NCBI GenBank assembly: GCA_024220525.1
Contig: JAMYWO010000019.1
Span: 184,953 to 239,446, forward strand
Reading direction: 5' to 3'
Source of the DNA: Cochliopodium minus
Taxonomy: Eukaryota; Discosea; Himatismenida; Cochliopodiidae
DNA: 54,494 nt
Part shown: positions 1 through 11,091 of the stretch, one piece after another
Position numbering within the stretch: the first letter of the stretch is position 1
Layout of the letters: every line of letters begins with the position of its first letter
Notes under the pieces: model-generated
The model's database searches: none
Seen by the model: only the letters and a program-made list of their open reading frames with translations
Told to the model about the DNA's origin: nothing
Made by a program: the position numbers and the translations under genes

Positions 1-94
1 AATAAAAAATAAAAAATAAAAAATAAAAAATAAAAAATAAAAAATAAAAAATAAAAAATAAAAAAATAAAAAATAAATAAATAAATAAAAATAT
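1..94. repeat. A6T heptamer microsatellite at window edge
   Basis: The first ~66 bases are an almost perfect tandem array of the heptamer AAAAAAT, fading into AAAT/AATA-type repeats up to the stop codon of the minus-strand gene that follows. The same heptamer forms the long tract at 48110-48412. No coding function is supported here. Confidence 0.9.
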
Positions 95-1487
95 TTAATT
101 TTTTATTTTCCAACCTTTGTATTGATCAAACAGAGACTGCAAATGAGGCAGACATTCTTTGGCAATTTGTTCATGTTCTTTAGGAAGAACGGAGCACAAA
201 TCTTTCAAATAAAAAGCACCCGAATTTCCCTCAAATTTTTGGTGGATTTCCAAAACATTAAATATTTTTTCAGGCAGTTGTTCTTTTTTAAAAATGATTT
301 AATAAATTTTTAAAAATATTTTAATATCTTTTTATTTTTTATCTTTACATTATTATTTTTTATTTTTTTTATTCATTTTTTTATTTTTTCATTTTTTCAT
401 TTTTATTTTTTATAATTTATTTTTTTGTATTTTTATCATTTTTTAATCCAAAAAAAAAAAATTAAAAATTTAAAAATTTTAATTTTATTTTATTTTATAT
501 TAATAATATTTTTATTTTATCATTTTTTATTTATCTTTTAAATTTACCATTAAATATGGATTCCATCATTCCGTAGATGAAAAGTTTCATTTTTTCGAAT
601 TTTTCCAAGGTGCCAGGGATTTCTATGTACACATCAAACATCACTTTGCTATATCTTCCTCCTTATAACTTTCTAAAAAAAATGAAATAAAAAAAAGAAT
701 CAAAAAAAAAATCATAAATCAAATTAAAACAAGTTAAAAAAATGAAAACGGAATTAATGAAATACAAAAATTGTAGAAAACAAGATTAAAAAAATTTAAA
801 TAAAAATATTTAAAACTAAAATCATAAAATTAAAATAAAAACAAATTAAAATTAAAATAATAAAAATTAAAATTAAAATAATAAAATTAAAATTAAAAAG
901 AAAATATTAAACAGGCCTGTAATTAAAAGTATAAATAAAAATGAAAATGGAATTGAAGAAATAAATTGTAGAAAAAAGAAAAAAAAATGAAAAAAAAAAT
1001 AAAATAAAACAAATGAAAAAAATATTCAAAAATTGAAAAAAAAGGGTTACTGTGTTTCGAAAGGGAGAAAGAATCTTCTCAATAGTGATCTGATCCTCAA
1101 TATGAGCCCCGTAGAAGAATAATCCCTACAGAAATAGGCAAATTGACGACGGAATCAGGAGAAGAGAAGAGAACCAGTAAGCAGACTCAATGAGAGAGAG
1201 GAGATGAGATGATCTCCATTTTCCACCCAGTCCCCGTCGTTGGCTAGCACTGAGGAGGTTGGTTTGTTCGATCAGCTTGAGGAGGTGGTTGAACACTCGG
1301 TCCTTTCTCCGCTGATTGAGTCTACGTTGAGGTAGGTCATCGATTTTTAACTCTTCCAGTTTTTTGTTCAAAATTTTCTGAAATAAAATCATAAAATAAA
1401 ATAATAATAAAAAATAAAAATATCAAATGAAAACAAAATAAAATAAAAATAAAATAAAAATAAAAATAAAATAAAAAATAAAATAAA

Positions 1488-1518
<31 letters not shown>

Positions 1519-3282
1519 TAAATAAAATAAAATAAAAATAAAATAAAATAAAATAAAAAATAAAATAAAAATGAATAAAAAATAAATAAAAATAAAATAA
1601 AAATAAAACTAAAATAAAACTAAAAATAAAAATAAAAATAAAAAATAAAAAATATAAAAAATAAAAAATAAAAAAAAATAAAATTTAAAGCCAAATAAAG
1701 ATTTACATTAGATAAAAGGTGAAATAAAATAAAAAAAATTTTTACAGAGAAACCCTGAGTGTTGAAAGTGACATTTTGTCTACTCGTGCTAGATTTCCCC
1801 ATCAAATTATTGTTGAGATCTTCGACGATATAGACGATGGCCTTCAAAATATTTTTGGGAGAGTCTTTCTCGTACTGGTTACCCAGGATGCTTTGGTTGA
1901 GAGACTCCATGTTGCTTTCTTTCTTATCTTTGATGAGCAGGTTGACAAGGGATGGTTTCTTTTTGGTGTCTGATCTTCTCTTTGGAGGCAATGCAGGCTT
2001 TAACAAACTTTCCTTTTTTTTTTTTATTTAGAAATGAAAATAAAATTGAAAATGATTTATAAAACAAATTTTTTTTGAAGAAAAAAAATGAAAAGAAAAT
2101 GTATTTTTAAATAAAATGTAAATCCCAAAAAAATTTCTCAAAAATCTTTTGTTTTAATATTGTTATGTAAATTTTTGTTATCTAATTTAATTTTTTTTTT
2201 TTTTTTTAATTTTTATATAATGTTTAATAAATTTTTTGAATTTTATATGTTTTATTTTTTAAAAAAAAAGAATTTTTTACTTGAGAAACAACCATTAAAG
2301 AAGTGTCCGATTTTTTTCTGGATTGTTTGGGATTTACAATGTTCCTATTGGAAACTTCCTGGAGGGTTTGTACGACGTAATTGATTCTGTATTTGATTTC
2401 CTCCAACAAACTGCTATCGACCACCGAGTTAGAAGAAGAGATGATGAAATTCACTGCCTGGAGCGTCGACTTCATTCTTTTGTTAATCCACTCGTATTCA
2501 TCTTTGTCCCCAATCTCCGAAAATTCTTTAACCTTTTTTTTTTTTTTTTGAAGAATATGAGCAAAAAATCAATAAAATTTCAAAGCAATAAATTTCATTT
2601 TAAGAATATTTAAATATTTAAATATCAATGTTGGATCAATTTGTATTAATATAATTTAAGATACAAAAAATATTGAAAATTTATATATTTGAACCTTCAT
2701 TAAAATAGAAGCAATATTATTTGATAAATTCTTGGAATATTTAGATAAGGTCTCGATATCATGGATGGACTTTGTATCTATGCTGGATTGGAACAATTTC
2801 TCGATTTTGAGGAGATGATCCAAAATGGTGAGGTGTTGCTCCCTCTCCAACAAGATGGTCCAAAAGGGTCCATTGAATTTATCGTATTTTTGATTGTGTA
2901 TGTTCTTATAAAAGTTATATTTATCTCCATCCTTTTTCTCTTCTATGAATAGACCTATGGATGAAGATTCTCTTGTGGTATTCATTATATATCTGTTTGA
3001 TGTGATCACATTCCCATTCAATCCATTCAATTTAGGCACTATATTCTTTTTTGGGGAATCTCCTTCTGTATTGTTGGATTCATTTGTGTTATTTGATTCA
3101 ATTTTGCTATTATTGGAATCATTTGATTCAGTGTTATTGTTATTGATTGGTATTTCCTCTGTTATTTTATCTATAATGATGTTTGTTTCATTAATTGTAT
3201 TATTATTTTCTTTGATGAGGTTTGAATTTTCTTTTGATTCTGTATTTTCTTTAGATATCTCATTATTTTGATTATCATCCAT
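95..3282 (-). CDS. Unrecognised 559-residue protein, seven exons
   Basis: I do not recognise this family. Reconstructed exons on the minus strand are 3282-2695, 2532-2281, 2012-1746, 1377-1175, 1125-1051, 654-548 and 282-95; all junctions keep frame and give 559 residues ending in TAA. The start is the ATG at 3282, which opens an Asn/Ser/Glu-rich, probably disordered N-terminus (about residues 1-100). It is followed by mostly helical-looking sequence rich in Lys/Glu/Leu, including a WINKRMKSTLQ segment, a basic Pro/Lys/Arg linker (around residue 285-300) and a C-terminal helical stretch ending FDQYKGWKIKN. No signal peptide, membrane segment or catalytic motif is visible. The 1175/1125 junction was chosen because it removes an in-frame TAG and is the only phase compatible with the next exon; this is the least certain junction. 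Introns are unusually long for this window (150-400 bp) and packed with A/T simple repeats. Confidence 0.55.
1378..1745. repeat. A/T-rich low-complexity intron (AAAATA-type repeats)
   Basis: This intron of the preceding minus-strand gene consists largely of degenerate AAAATA/AAAAATA units on the plus strand from about 1410 to 1680. The following larger intron (655-1050) is of similar composition. Nothing else is visible in them. Confidence 0.75.
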
Positions 3283-3529
3283 TGGAATTTGAATAATCCA
3301 AAAAATTAAAGCAATTTTATTTATTTTTATTTTTTCAATATTTAAATGTTTGATATATACATCAGAGCATTTCAAATTAGAGATCTCCAAAATAGTCTTT
3401 TCTCAAAGATTCCGAAATTAGCAATATAATGTTGATTAAATAATTTTTTATTGGTGAAATTATTTCGATATATGCATTCTTTTGTTCCTTGTTCTTTTAA
3501 TATGGGATTCCAAAACAAATCTAAAAATT

Positions 3530-3841
3530 TTAGTTCATATCTTCATGATCCACAGGTAATATATTTAATGAATTAGCCTTTTTCAGGATTTCTGTTTCTT
3601 GTATACCTATATTATAGGCTTTATATTCCATGTTAATTACCATATTTGCTATATCACACGATGGCTTCAATTCAAGATCTTCCAATTTCAATGGATTCTT
3701 TTGTTCGATCAAAAGGAGTTCATTTTCTATATGTAAAATCTTTAAAAGAGGTAAAAAATTTCTTAATAAATTGTGAGTATATCAAACCTCCAATTCATTC
3801 ATATTTTCATTTGATATAAGATTTTTTTCATTTTCATTCAT
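3530..3841 (-). CDS. Small unrecognised protein (87 residues), two exons
   Basis: Exon 1 is 3841-3788 and exon 2 is 3739-3530, joined across a 48-bp GT-AG intron that ends TTTAAAG; the join is phase 0 and gives 87 residues ending in TAG. The protein is acidic at the N-terminus (MNENEKN start) and has two amphipathic helical stretches (around residues 15-40 and 50-78) with Leu/Ile heptad-like spacing, as in small subunits of helical complexes. There is no signal peptide or recognisable motif and I cannot name the family. It lies head-to-head with the first expansin-like gene, 188 bp apart. Confidence 0.55.
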
Positions 3842-4029
3842 TTAGCTACAACGTATTTTTTTTTTTTTATTTTTTTCATAATTGATTCAAGAAATGACAT
3901 AACCATACAAATTTTTTTCTATTTGAATTGGTTAATTCAACAAGAGAATAAATAAAAAGAAGATTTACAAAGCTTTGAAAATGGATTTAATAAATATTAT
4001 AAATTAAAAAAATAATAAAAAATTAAAAT

Positions 4030-5457
4030 ATGAAAATTTTATTATTAGTTTTTTGTTTGATTTTTACTTTGATAAAATCACAAACTAACACTCTTGCATT
4101 ATATACAAACACACAAAGTGGTGATGTAGGAATATTTTTTATTTTTTTATTTTTTTTATTTATTAATGAATTGTTCCAGGGAACCTACTATGGAACAACC
4201 ACAGGTGGAAATTGTGGGTTATACAATGGGGGATGGCCTGCATTCATCAATCAAAATCCAAATATCATCAACGTAAAAAATTTAATTCAAACAATTTATG
4301 ATTGTGAATAAATTTTGAATATTTATTAATCAGGTTGCTATAAATAGTGTACAATATAAATATGATGTTACAGTTGGAAGGTAATTATAAAAAAATTTTT
4401 TTTTTTAATTCCTCAATCATCGATATATTCTAAAAATATCAGTTTACCATGTGGAATGTGTATAAACATGACAGGAAGTGGCCAAGGATCTGGAAGTAAT
4501 CCTATTACAGGAACATTCATAGCCTATGTGTAAAATAAAAAATTATTTATTTTTTAAAGTCAAGGTCTGAAAAAATTTTTCCTTTCACCTTATAGAACAG
4601 ATCAATGTCCTGAATGTCAAACTGGAGATTTAGATTTGGCAAAAAATGGTGATGGGAGATGGGATATCACTTGGTAACTATCTTATTTTCAATGAAAACA
4701 AATAAATTCCAAATAAATAAACATCCCCAATTCAAAAAAAAATTTTAATGACATTTTTCAAAAAATGATTCAAATAAATTTGATTCATAGGAAAGCAATT
4801 GATTGCCCTGTTGGAAATAATGTAATTCAATACACATTTCAAGGATCAAATGATTTCTATTGGAAAATTCAACCAAGAGGACCACGTCAACCAGTTTATT
4901 ATTTTTCTGCACTTATAAATGGGACATACGTAAACTTAACTAGAACCAGTGATAACTTTTTTGAAAGGAGTTTTGGTGTCCAAGTAACTTACCCTGTCAC
5001 CATCAGAATGACCAGCATTTTTGGAGTAACCGTAACTGACACCATCAATTCTTTCAATAACGCAGCACCTGTCAATGGAAACAACAATGTTCAATTCCCT
5101 GTCAGTAGCAGCACCACTACCTCCACTACTGTTTCCACCAGCACTCCTTCCACCAGCACTCCGACCACCACTCCCTCAACAAGAGTTCCTTCCACCCTCA
5201 CTCCTACCACTCCTTCTACTACTACTGGTTCTACTACTACTCCTACTACAACCACTACTGGTTCGACGACTAATCCTTCCACTACAACCACTGCTACTAC
5301 CATTTCCCCTTCTACTACCACCACTGCTACCACTACTGGTTCTACCACTACTCCTACCGTCGGTGCCACAACCAGGCCTACTACAAGCACTTCTTCTTCT
5401 GCTATTCTTTCTGTTCCCATTTTTATCTTTTTTTCCATTATTGTTTTTTATTTCTAA
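4030..5457 (+). CDS. Expansin-like protein with Thr-rich stalk and GPI-type tail
   Basis: Six exons: 4030-4125, 4180-4272, 4334-4380, 4443-4529, 4596-4673 and 4791-5457, giving 355 residues. Residues 1-18 are a signal peptide. The region to about residue 133 is an EG45/GH45-like expansin domain 1 (motifs GTYYGTTTGGNC, LPCGMCIN, and TDQCPEC...DLDLAKN, where the TD Asp matches the conserved acidic residue). About 135-235 is a domain-2/CBM63-like module with the WKIQPRG.RQPV motif. Residues ~240-330 are almost pure Thr/Ser/Pro, a likely O-glycosylated stalk, and the last ~20 residues are hydrophobic with no tail, as for a GPI-attachment signal. Expansins loosen cellulose non-hydrolytically; in social amoebae they are linked to cellulose walls or sheaths. 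Secretion and anchoring are inferred. Its neighbour downstream is a tandem paralogue with the same intron positions. Confidence 0.88.
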
Positions 5458-5624
5458 GTTAAAACTTTATGTAAAATTAAAGAAACTAGCATACAGTATA
5501 GTTTAAATTCAAATTATATATTCAATTTATTTTAAACATATTTATGCAAAAATAATTTTTCAAATTGAAAAATCCGGTTGATTAAAAATATTTTGAATTT
5601 CATTTTGAAAAAGAAAAAAAAAAA

Positions 5625-6981
5625 ATGAAAAAAACTTTGTTCATAATTTGCTTGATTTTTGTATTGATAAAATCCCAATCCAGTTACTATGATAACACCC
5701 AAAGTGGTCAAGTAAGTTTTCCAAATTCTTTTTGTTGTTGCAACAGATTCAATAAAGAATATCTTTAGGGAACCTATTATGGAACCACCACTGGAGGAAA
5801 TTGTGCGCTTTATAAAAATGGATGGCCAGCTTTTCAAATTGCTAATCCCAATATAATCAATGTAAAGCATATTCAAAATTTGTAGTAAATATATCAAAGA
5901 ATGGATCAATCAACATATACAAATGATAATATGATCATATTCAATGATCATATTTATATACTATATGTTGAAATATAAAAATTCATCCAAATATTATTTC
6001 CTCTTTAATTTTCTTATACCAATATTTTACAAAAAAGGTAGCAATAAATAAAGATCAATATGCGATGAGGTAATCACCTATGCATGTCTTATAATTTCAA
6101 TATTATTTTTTTTTCAAACAAATTTATTCAGTGCAACATGTGGGATGTGCATAAATGTGACAGGAAATGGTCAAGGATCAGGAAACAATCCTATCACAGG
6201 ATCATTCATAGCCTATGTGTAACAACATTAGAAATGATATATTTCAAAAAAATTTCTAAAATATTTGTTTTCAACAGAACAGATCAATGTCCCGAATGTC
6301 CTTCTCCAAATTTGGATTTGGCAAAAAATGGAGATGGCAGATGGAGTATAACATGGTATTAAAGATTAATATATTTTTTATCTTGAAAATTGAGCAAGTT
6401 GCAATTAATATTTATCCAAAGATATTGATTAATAATTTAATTATTGAGATTAATTAATCAATTATTTAATTTATAATAAAAATAAAAAAATCATGATTAA
6501 TTAATTTTATTTCAACACTGCTTTATTTTTAATATTTATTTACCAAAGGAAAGCAATTGATTGCCCCGTGGGAAACAACCCAATCGACTACCAATTTGAA
6601 GGTTCCAATAAATTCTACGTCAAAATTCAAGCAAGAGGAACTCGCCAGCCACTAACAAGCCTCTCCTTCCTCATCGGAGGATCGTACGTAAGTTTGTCAA
6701 AAACCAACGACAACTTTTTTGAAAGAAGTTTTGGTGCTGAAGTTACTTATCCTTTGACCATTAGAATGACCAACATTTTCGGAGTTACCATCACTGATGT
6801 CATCAATAAATTCGACAACGACAACATTGTTACTGGAAACAACAGAGTCCAGTTCCCTGCCAGAGGTACCACCACTACCACTTCTGTAACTGGCACCTCT
6901 ACCACTTCTTCTTCTTCTTCTTCTCTTTCATTTCCTCTTTTTTCCCTTCTCCTTCTCTTTGTCTTTTATCTCCTCTTTTAA
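5625..6981 (+). CDS. Expansin-like protein, short-stalk paralogue
   Basis: Exons are 5625-5711, 5769-5861, 6038-6069, 6132-6218, 6278-6355 and 6549-6981, total 269 residues, with every intron at the same place and phase as in the upstream copy, so the two arose by tandem duplication. Signal peptide at residues 1-18; domain 1 with GTYYGTTTGGNC, TCGMCIN and TDQCPEC...LDLAKN; domain 2 with FYVKIQARGTRQP and NNFFERSFG-like motifs. Exon 3 is 15 bp shorter than in the neighbour. The long Thr-rich stalk is reduced to about 20 Thr/Ser residues before the C-terminal hydrophobic GPI-type segment. Likely secreted, surface-attached and acting on cellulose; expression cannot be judged from the sequence. 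Confidence 0.87.
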
Positions 6982-7145
6982 ATTTTAAAAAAGATTATCT
7001 TTTAAAAATTTTGAATTAAAGAATATTTTGAGAAATTTTTTTCTTTAAAAAAATATTGGAAAATATAACAATATTAACGAAAAGCAAAAAGATTTTTTAA
7101 ATCATTTATAAACATTTATGTCACATTTTTACTTAACAAAAGTTT

Positions 7146-8956
7146 TCAAAAAGTTAAATTAACAATGATGTATCTGAGAGGTCTCGGTACTTTGAAGTGA
7201 AGATTTAAAGAATTCGATTCGTTCTTGGAAACTGATTTCAAACAAAGAAAAAATGTTATGACCTTTTTTTGGAACAACCTAGGGAAATTTGAATGTTTAC
7301 TAGTGGACCAAGATTTTTCCTTTATTAAGATGTTATTATTAATTAAAAAGACTTCCTCATTGAATTCTAACTCAGTAATATCATTAACACAATGTTTGAG
7401 CATTCCCAATTGTCCAAAACTTCCCAAACCAGAAACAAATATTGATTTTTCTGTGTAAAAAAAAAAAATAAATTTTATTTGAAAAGAAATAATGAGAATT
7501 GACCATCATAAAAAATAGCGTGTTGATACCCTGTTGAAATTTGGGAGATTTTGGTGAGTTTTGTTTTTGTAAAAACTGATCTTTCGTTGTAGTCCCCCAA
7601 ACATAATTGGCCGTAATCATTAAAACCACATGAATAAACTTCTCCCCTTTCTTAAAGAATATTTAATTTTATTTCAATAAAAAAATTCATTTAAAAACTG
7701 TTTGAATTGATTTTTACTTGTTTTTAGATAAGTACTCCATGCGCCACAATGAACAGATTCAATATCCTCGATTGAAGAAATAGTGAATGTTTTATATTGA
7801 TCCACAAAACTTCCTATACCTAAAGTTCCATCGTCATTTCTCCCAAAACATTCCAAACAAGTTTTTCCTTTTTCATCACCTTTTAAAAAATAATGATAAA
7901 AAGTAATTTCTAAATCTTTTTTTTTTTACACTTTAAAATTATTGAGAAATAACAGCCACAACAAACAGATTTTATGTTTTTATCTTTCATTAAAAGGTGA
8001 GGCTTCTCGGCACTTTTTATTCCCTCCTCCAAGCCACACTGCCCATAAACATTTGACCCCATCACCCAAACTTCTCCATTTTCTAAAGTAAAATTAAAAA
8101 TAAATCTATTAATTAGTTTGAAAAATTTATTTTTTTACGATTTAAGAAGAGAGCATGGGACAATCCTGTTGAAAAAGATTTAATATTATTCAATTCTTTT
8201 ATTTCCTGAAAGTTTTTATTTTCTATTCCAAGCCCTTTCCCAGCTAAATAAAGATTTTTATCCCCTTTAAAAAAATTTTTTAAATTAAAATTAACTAATT
8301 TCTTTTTATTTTTAACTTTTTTGAATTATTGTAAATTGACTGGATGCTGAAACATCTTTAACACCCGATTCTATTTTCTTAAAACCTTTTTGGAAATTGG
8401 AGTTGTTAGTCTCTGTAATCCCCAATTGATTTTTGTCATTCAAACCTAGTTAAAATTTAATGATGATTAACATTTTAAAAAATTTTTTACCGCAACCAAA
8501 AAGGGATCCATTTCCTGTAAAAAATTTTTTTTATCAAAATTTTTTATTATCTTTATCTAATTATTTTTTACTTTCAAGATAAAAAGAAGTGTATTCTCCC
8601 AGTACAATGGATCTGATGTTTGGATTATTAAGTATCTTTGTAGGTTGATAAATATTTCTGTTGTGATCCACTCCACATTGACCTACATTGTTCCTCCCAA
8701 AAGAGTAAACATCACCCTTTCCTTTTTCGATAAATTTAAAGGTTACTAATTAAAGGTGATTTTAATCATTCAAATTTATTAATTATTTTATTAATTTCTT
8801 TCATAAATTCTTAAAATTCATACTGATTCCCTCGCTTTCAAACAAATATGTATTGAAAGGAAACATGAAATTTGTTTTGAATATTGATTAATTCAACTTA
8901 CTTGACATTATCATGTTATGATGTGCAAAACAAGAATTGCTATTATTTAATTTCAT
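7146..8956 (-). CDS. RCC1-repeat (seven-bladed propeller) protein, nine exons
   Basis: Exons on the minus strand: 8956-8902, 8721-8572, 8514-8491, 8445-8317, 8264-8139, 8082-7930, 7879-7718, 7650-7504 and 7450-7146, all phases agreeing, 416 residues. Repeats with RCC1 signatures are visible, for example GDVYSFGRNNVGQCG, GEVWVMGSNVYGQCG, GEVYSCGFNDYGQL, and blade-ending motifs such as GYQHAIFYD and GLSHALF. The length fits one seven-bladed propeller and no extra domain is seen. RCC1 itself is the Ran exchange factor, but many RCC1-fold proteins do other things, and this one lacks a basic nuclear-localising N-terminus, so I do not claim Ran GEF activity. It is convergent with the expansin pair. 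Confidence 0.85.
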
Positions 8957-9192
8957 TTTTTTTTTATTTTTTTTCTAATTGAGAGGAAATTTTATTTTCA
9001 TCTCATAATCGCCAAATCAATGAATCTAACAAGATTTTGATGAAAGGAGGAATTTAATAAAAGAGGAAATTGTGAAAATAAAATATAATAGCAAACATGT
9101 AAATTAGGCAAAAAAAAAAATTAATTTAATAATTTTTTTTTGTTTTGAACATTCAAAGAAAATTTTTTTTTTTGAGAAAAAGTTTTTTGAAA

Positions 9193-10654
9193 CTACTTTG
9201 TGTTGATGGACGACTCTTTGCAAAGAACCATGACCTTGCAAACGAAAGCTTCCAAGTGGAAAATAGCCTTGCTTCCGATCTTCAAACGATGATCATAAAA
9301 AGAAGAGTGTTTGACGATCTCATGCTTCAAATTGTTATCAGTCAAACTTAAAAGGCTGAAAACCAAGTTTCTCAAAATGGTTTCGGCAGGGATACATCTG
9401 CTAAGAAGCTCGTAAAACTGGTTACGGATGTTGAGGAGAGCATTGGGGTTCTGTTCAGAAGTGATGGACCTCGCAATCTCGGTGACAATTTTTTCCCAGT
9501 CGGTTTTGGCTACGAGTGACTCGTTGAATGGATATTGGTGAGTATAAGCAGACTGTAACATGAGAATGGCTCTTCTCAAATTTTGGTCAGAGTTACTAAA
9601 AAATTTTAAAAAAAAAAAATTTAAAATATTTAAATTGTGAAAAAAAATTAAATAAATTAATGTAAAAAAAAATTTGTAAAAACTCCTTTTTTTTTACATT
9701 GCAATTTTTTCTGCGTAAGAAGGGGAGATCTTGATTCCTTTTTTGTTACAGACAGTTTCGAGGACGGACGAAATTTCCTCGACAGTAGGGGATGGAACTC
9801 TAATTAACAAGCAACGACTCCTGATGGCTTCGATAACTAATGTTTGTGACGAAAAAAAAAAAAATTTCATTAAGAAAGAAAAGTTATCAAATAAAAAAAG
9901 AAAATAAATATATCAAATTAAATCTTTTTTAAAAACTAATTTTGAATATTTTTTTTTTAAACCTTGGCATGTCGAATTGGCACACAAGACAAGCCTACAG
10001 TTAGCAGAAAACTTTTCCATGGTTCTTCTTAATGCTTGTTGAGCTTCTTTGGTCAGTTTGTCCACTTCATTCAAAACAACTACTTTGAATGGAACGTTAG
10101 AAACAGATCCACTCTGTGCTATTTCCTTCAAAATCTTTTCGAAATTTTTTTTTAAAAAATGTAAAAGAGATGTTTGAACTTACTTCTTGGATGACGTGTT
10201 TGTCGTGATGCCCTACGTCTGTTGGGTTCATTTCTATATGGTAGTTGCTAGATAATGTTGTGATTTCTATTTCTTTGCTCGATGGTTTGAAGGTTCTGTG
10301 TTCTATTTTCAACTATTTATAAAAAATTAAAAAATAATAATATTCGAAGAAAATGATCTCACAAAAATATCATAAATCAATTCTCTTATAAATTATAATT
10401 GTGATTTATAAAGGAGATTTGATTCAATTTTTTATATTTTGCAGTTTTTATCAAATTACTTTTTCCACATTTGATGGATATACTTCCCTCAATAAACATT
10501 GGATTCTGGTTTTTTTCCCTCCTCCAGGTGGCCCATAGAATAATAAATGTGGAAAATTTCCTTTGCTCACCATTTTCTTCAATTTTTCTGTTGTCTCATT
10601 ATGGAATGTTAATTCTGAAAATTGTTTTGGTCTGTATTGATCAACCCACAACAT
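9193..10654 (-). CDS. rfc3: Replication factor C subunit 3 (clamp loader)
   Basis: Five exons on the minus strand: 10654-10460, 10312-10184, 10134-9963, 9836-9698 and 9595-9193, giving 345 residues (human RFC3 is 356), stop TAG. The start MLWVDQYRPKQF matches the RFC3 N-terminus. Visible AAA+ features: Walker A YGPPGGGKKT (about residues 40-49), the Walker B-type segment VLNEVDKLTKEAQQALRRTM, sensor region CANST, and the IRSRC arginine-finger motif in exon 4. The C-terminal collar domain ends SKAIFHLEAFV, as in the family. RFC3 is part of the five-subunit RFC that opens and loads the PCNA ring during DNA replication and repair, and of alternative loaders. It is divergent from VPS33. Confidence 0.95.
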
Positions 10655-11091
10655 ATGTCCTAAAATATATTAAACAGATCGATTTTTTTTTTTTATTTTG
10701 GCGGTTAAAAAAAAAAAATTTGAAAGTATAGCCTTTCATCCAATAAAATTAATACCTTCATCAACAAAATCTTCCCTAAATCTAAACTGTACAATTAAAT
10801 TATTTCAATAAAAATATTTCAAAGTATATTGGACTAATCTACTTTATTTGATGATTAGTTTAATACCGATTATTAAAATTTTTGATTTATTATTATACCA
10901 AATAGTTCTTAAATATGGAGATATTTTGATTCAATTTGTGAGTGTATGGAAATTAAACTGAGATGGTAGTTAAATGATACAAGTTTAAAAATATATTATT
11001 AAATTTGAAAAATTATAAAAAAAATATTTGTTGATTTACTTTCCTTCAAAAGGATAGACATTTAAATAATTTCAACTTTAGATAAATTCCA
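10655..11091. other. Divergent intergenic region RFC3/VPS33
   Basis: This 437-bp A/T-rich gap separates two divergent genes and should hold both promoters. On the minus strand at about 10790-10755 there is a short open stretch ending at a possible donor, followed at 10665 by a possible acceptor that would read into RFC3, but it has no in-frame ATG; a 5' leader intron is possible. No other feature is seen. Confidence 0.5.

Noticed and set aside
1-66. Heptamer array as a telomere
   Set aside because: It contains no G and recurs in the interior at 48110-48412, so it is a microsatellite.
1776-2613. Plus-strand frames across 1776-2031 and 2160-2613
   Set aside because: They overlap minus-strand exons that join in frame into one long protein, which is the better explanation.
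5075-5506. Pro/Leu-rich plus frame and Val-rich minus frame over the expansin stalk
   Set aside because: Both are shadow frames of the ACT/ACC repeats encoding the Thr-rich stalk.
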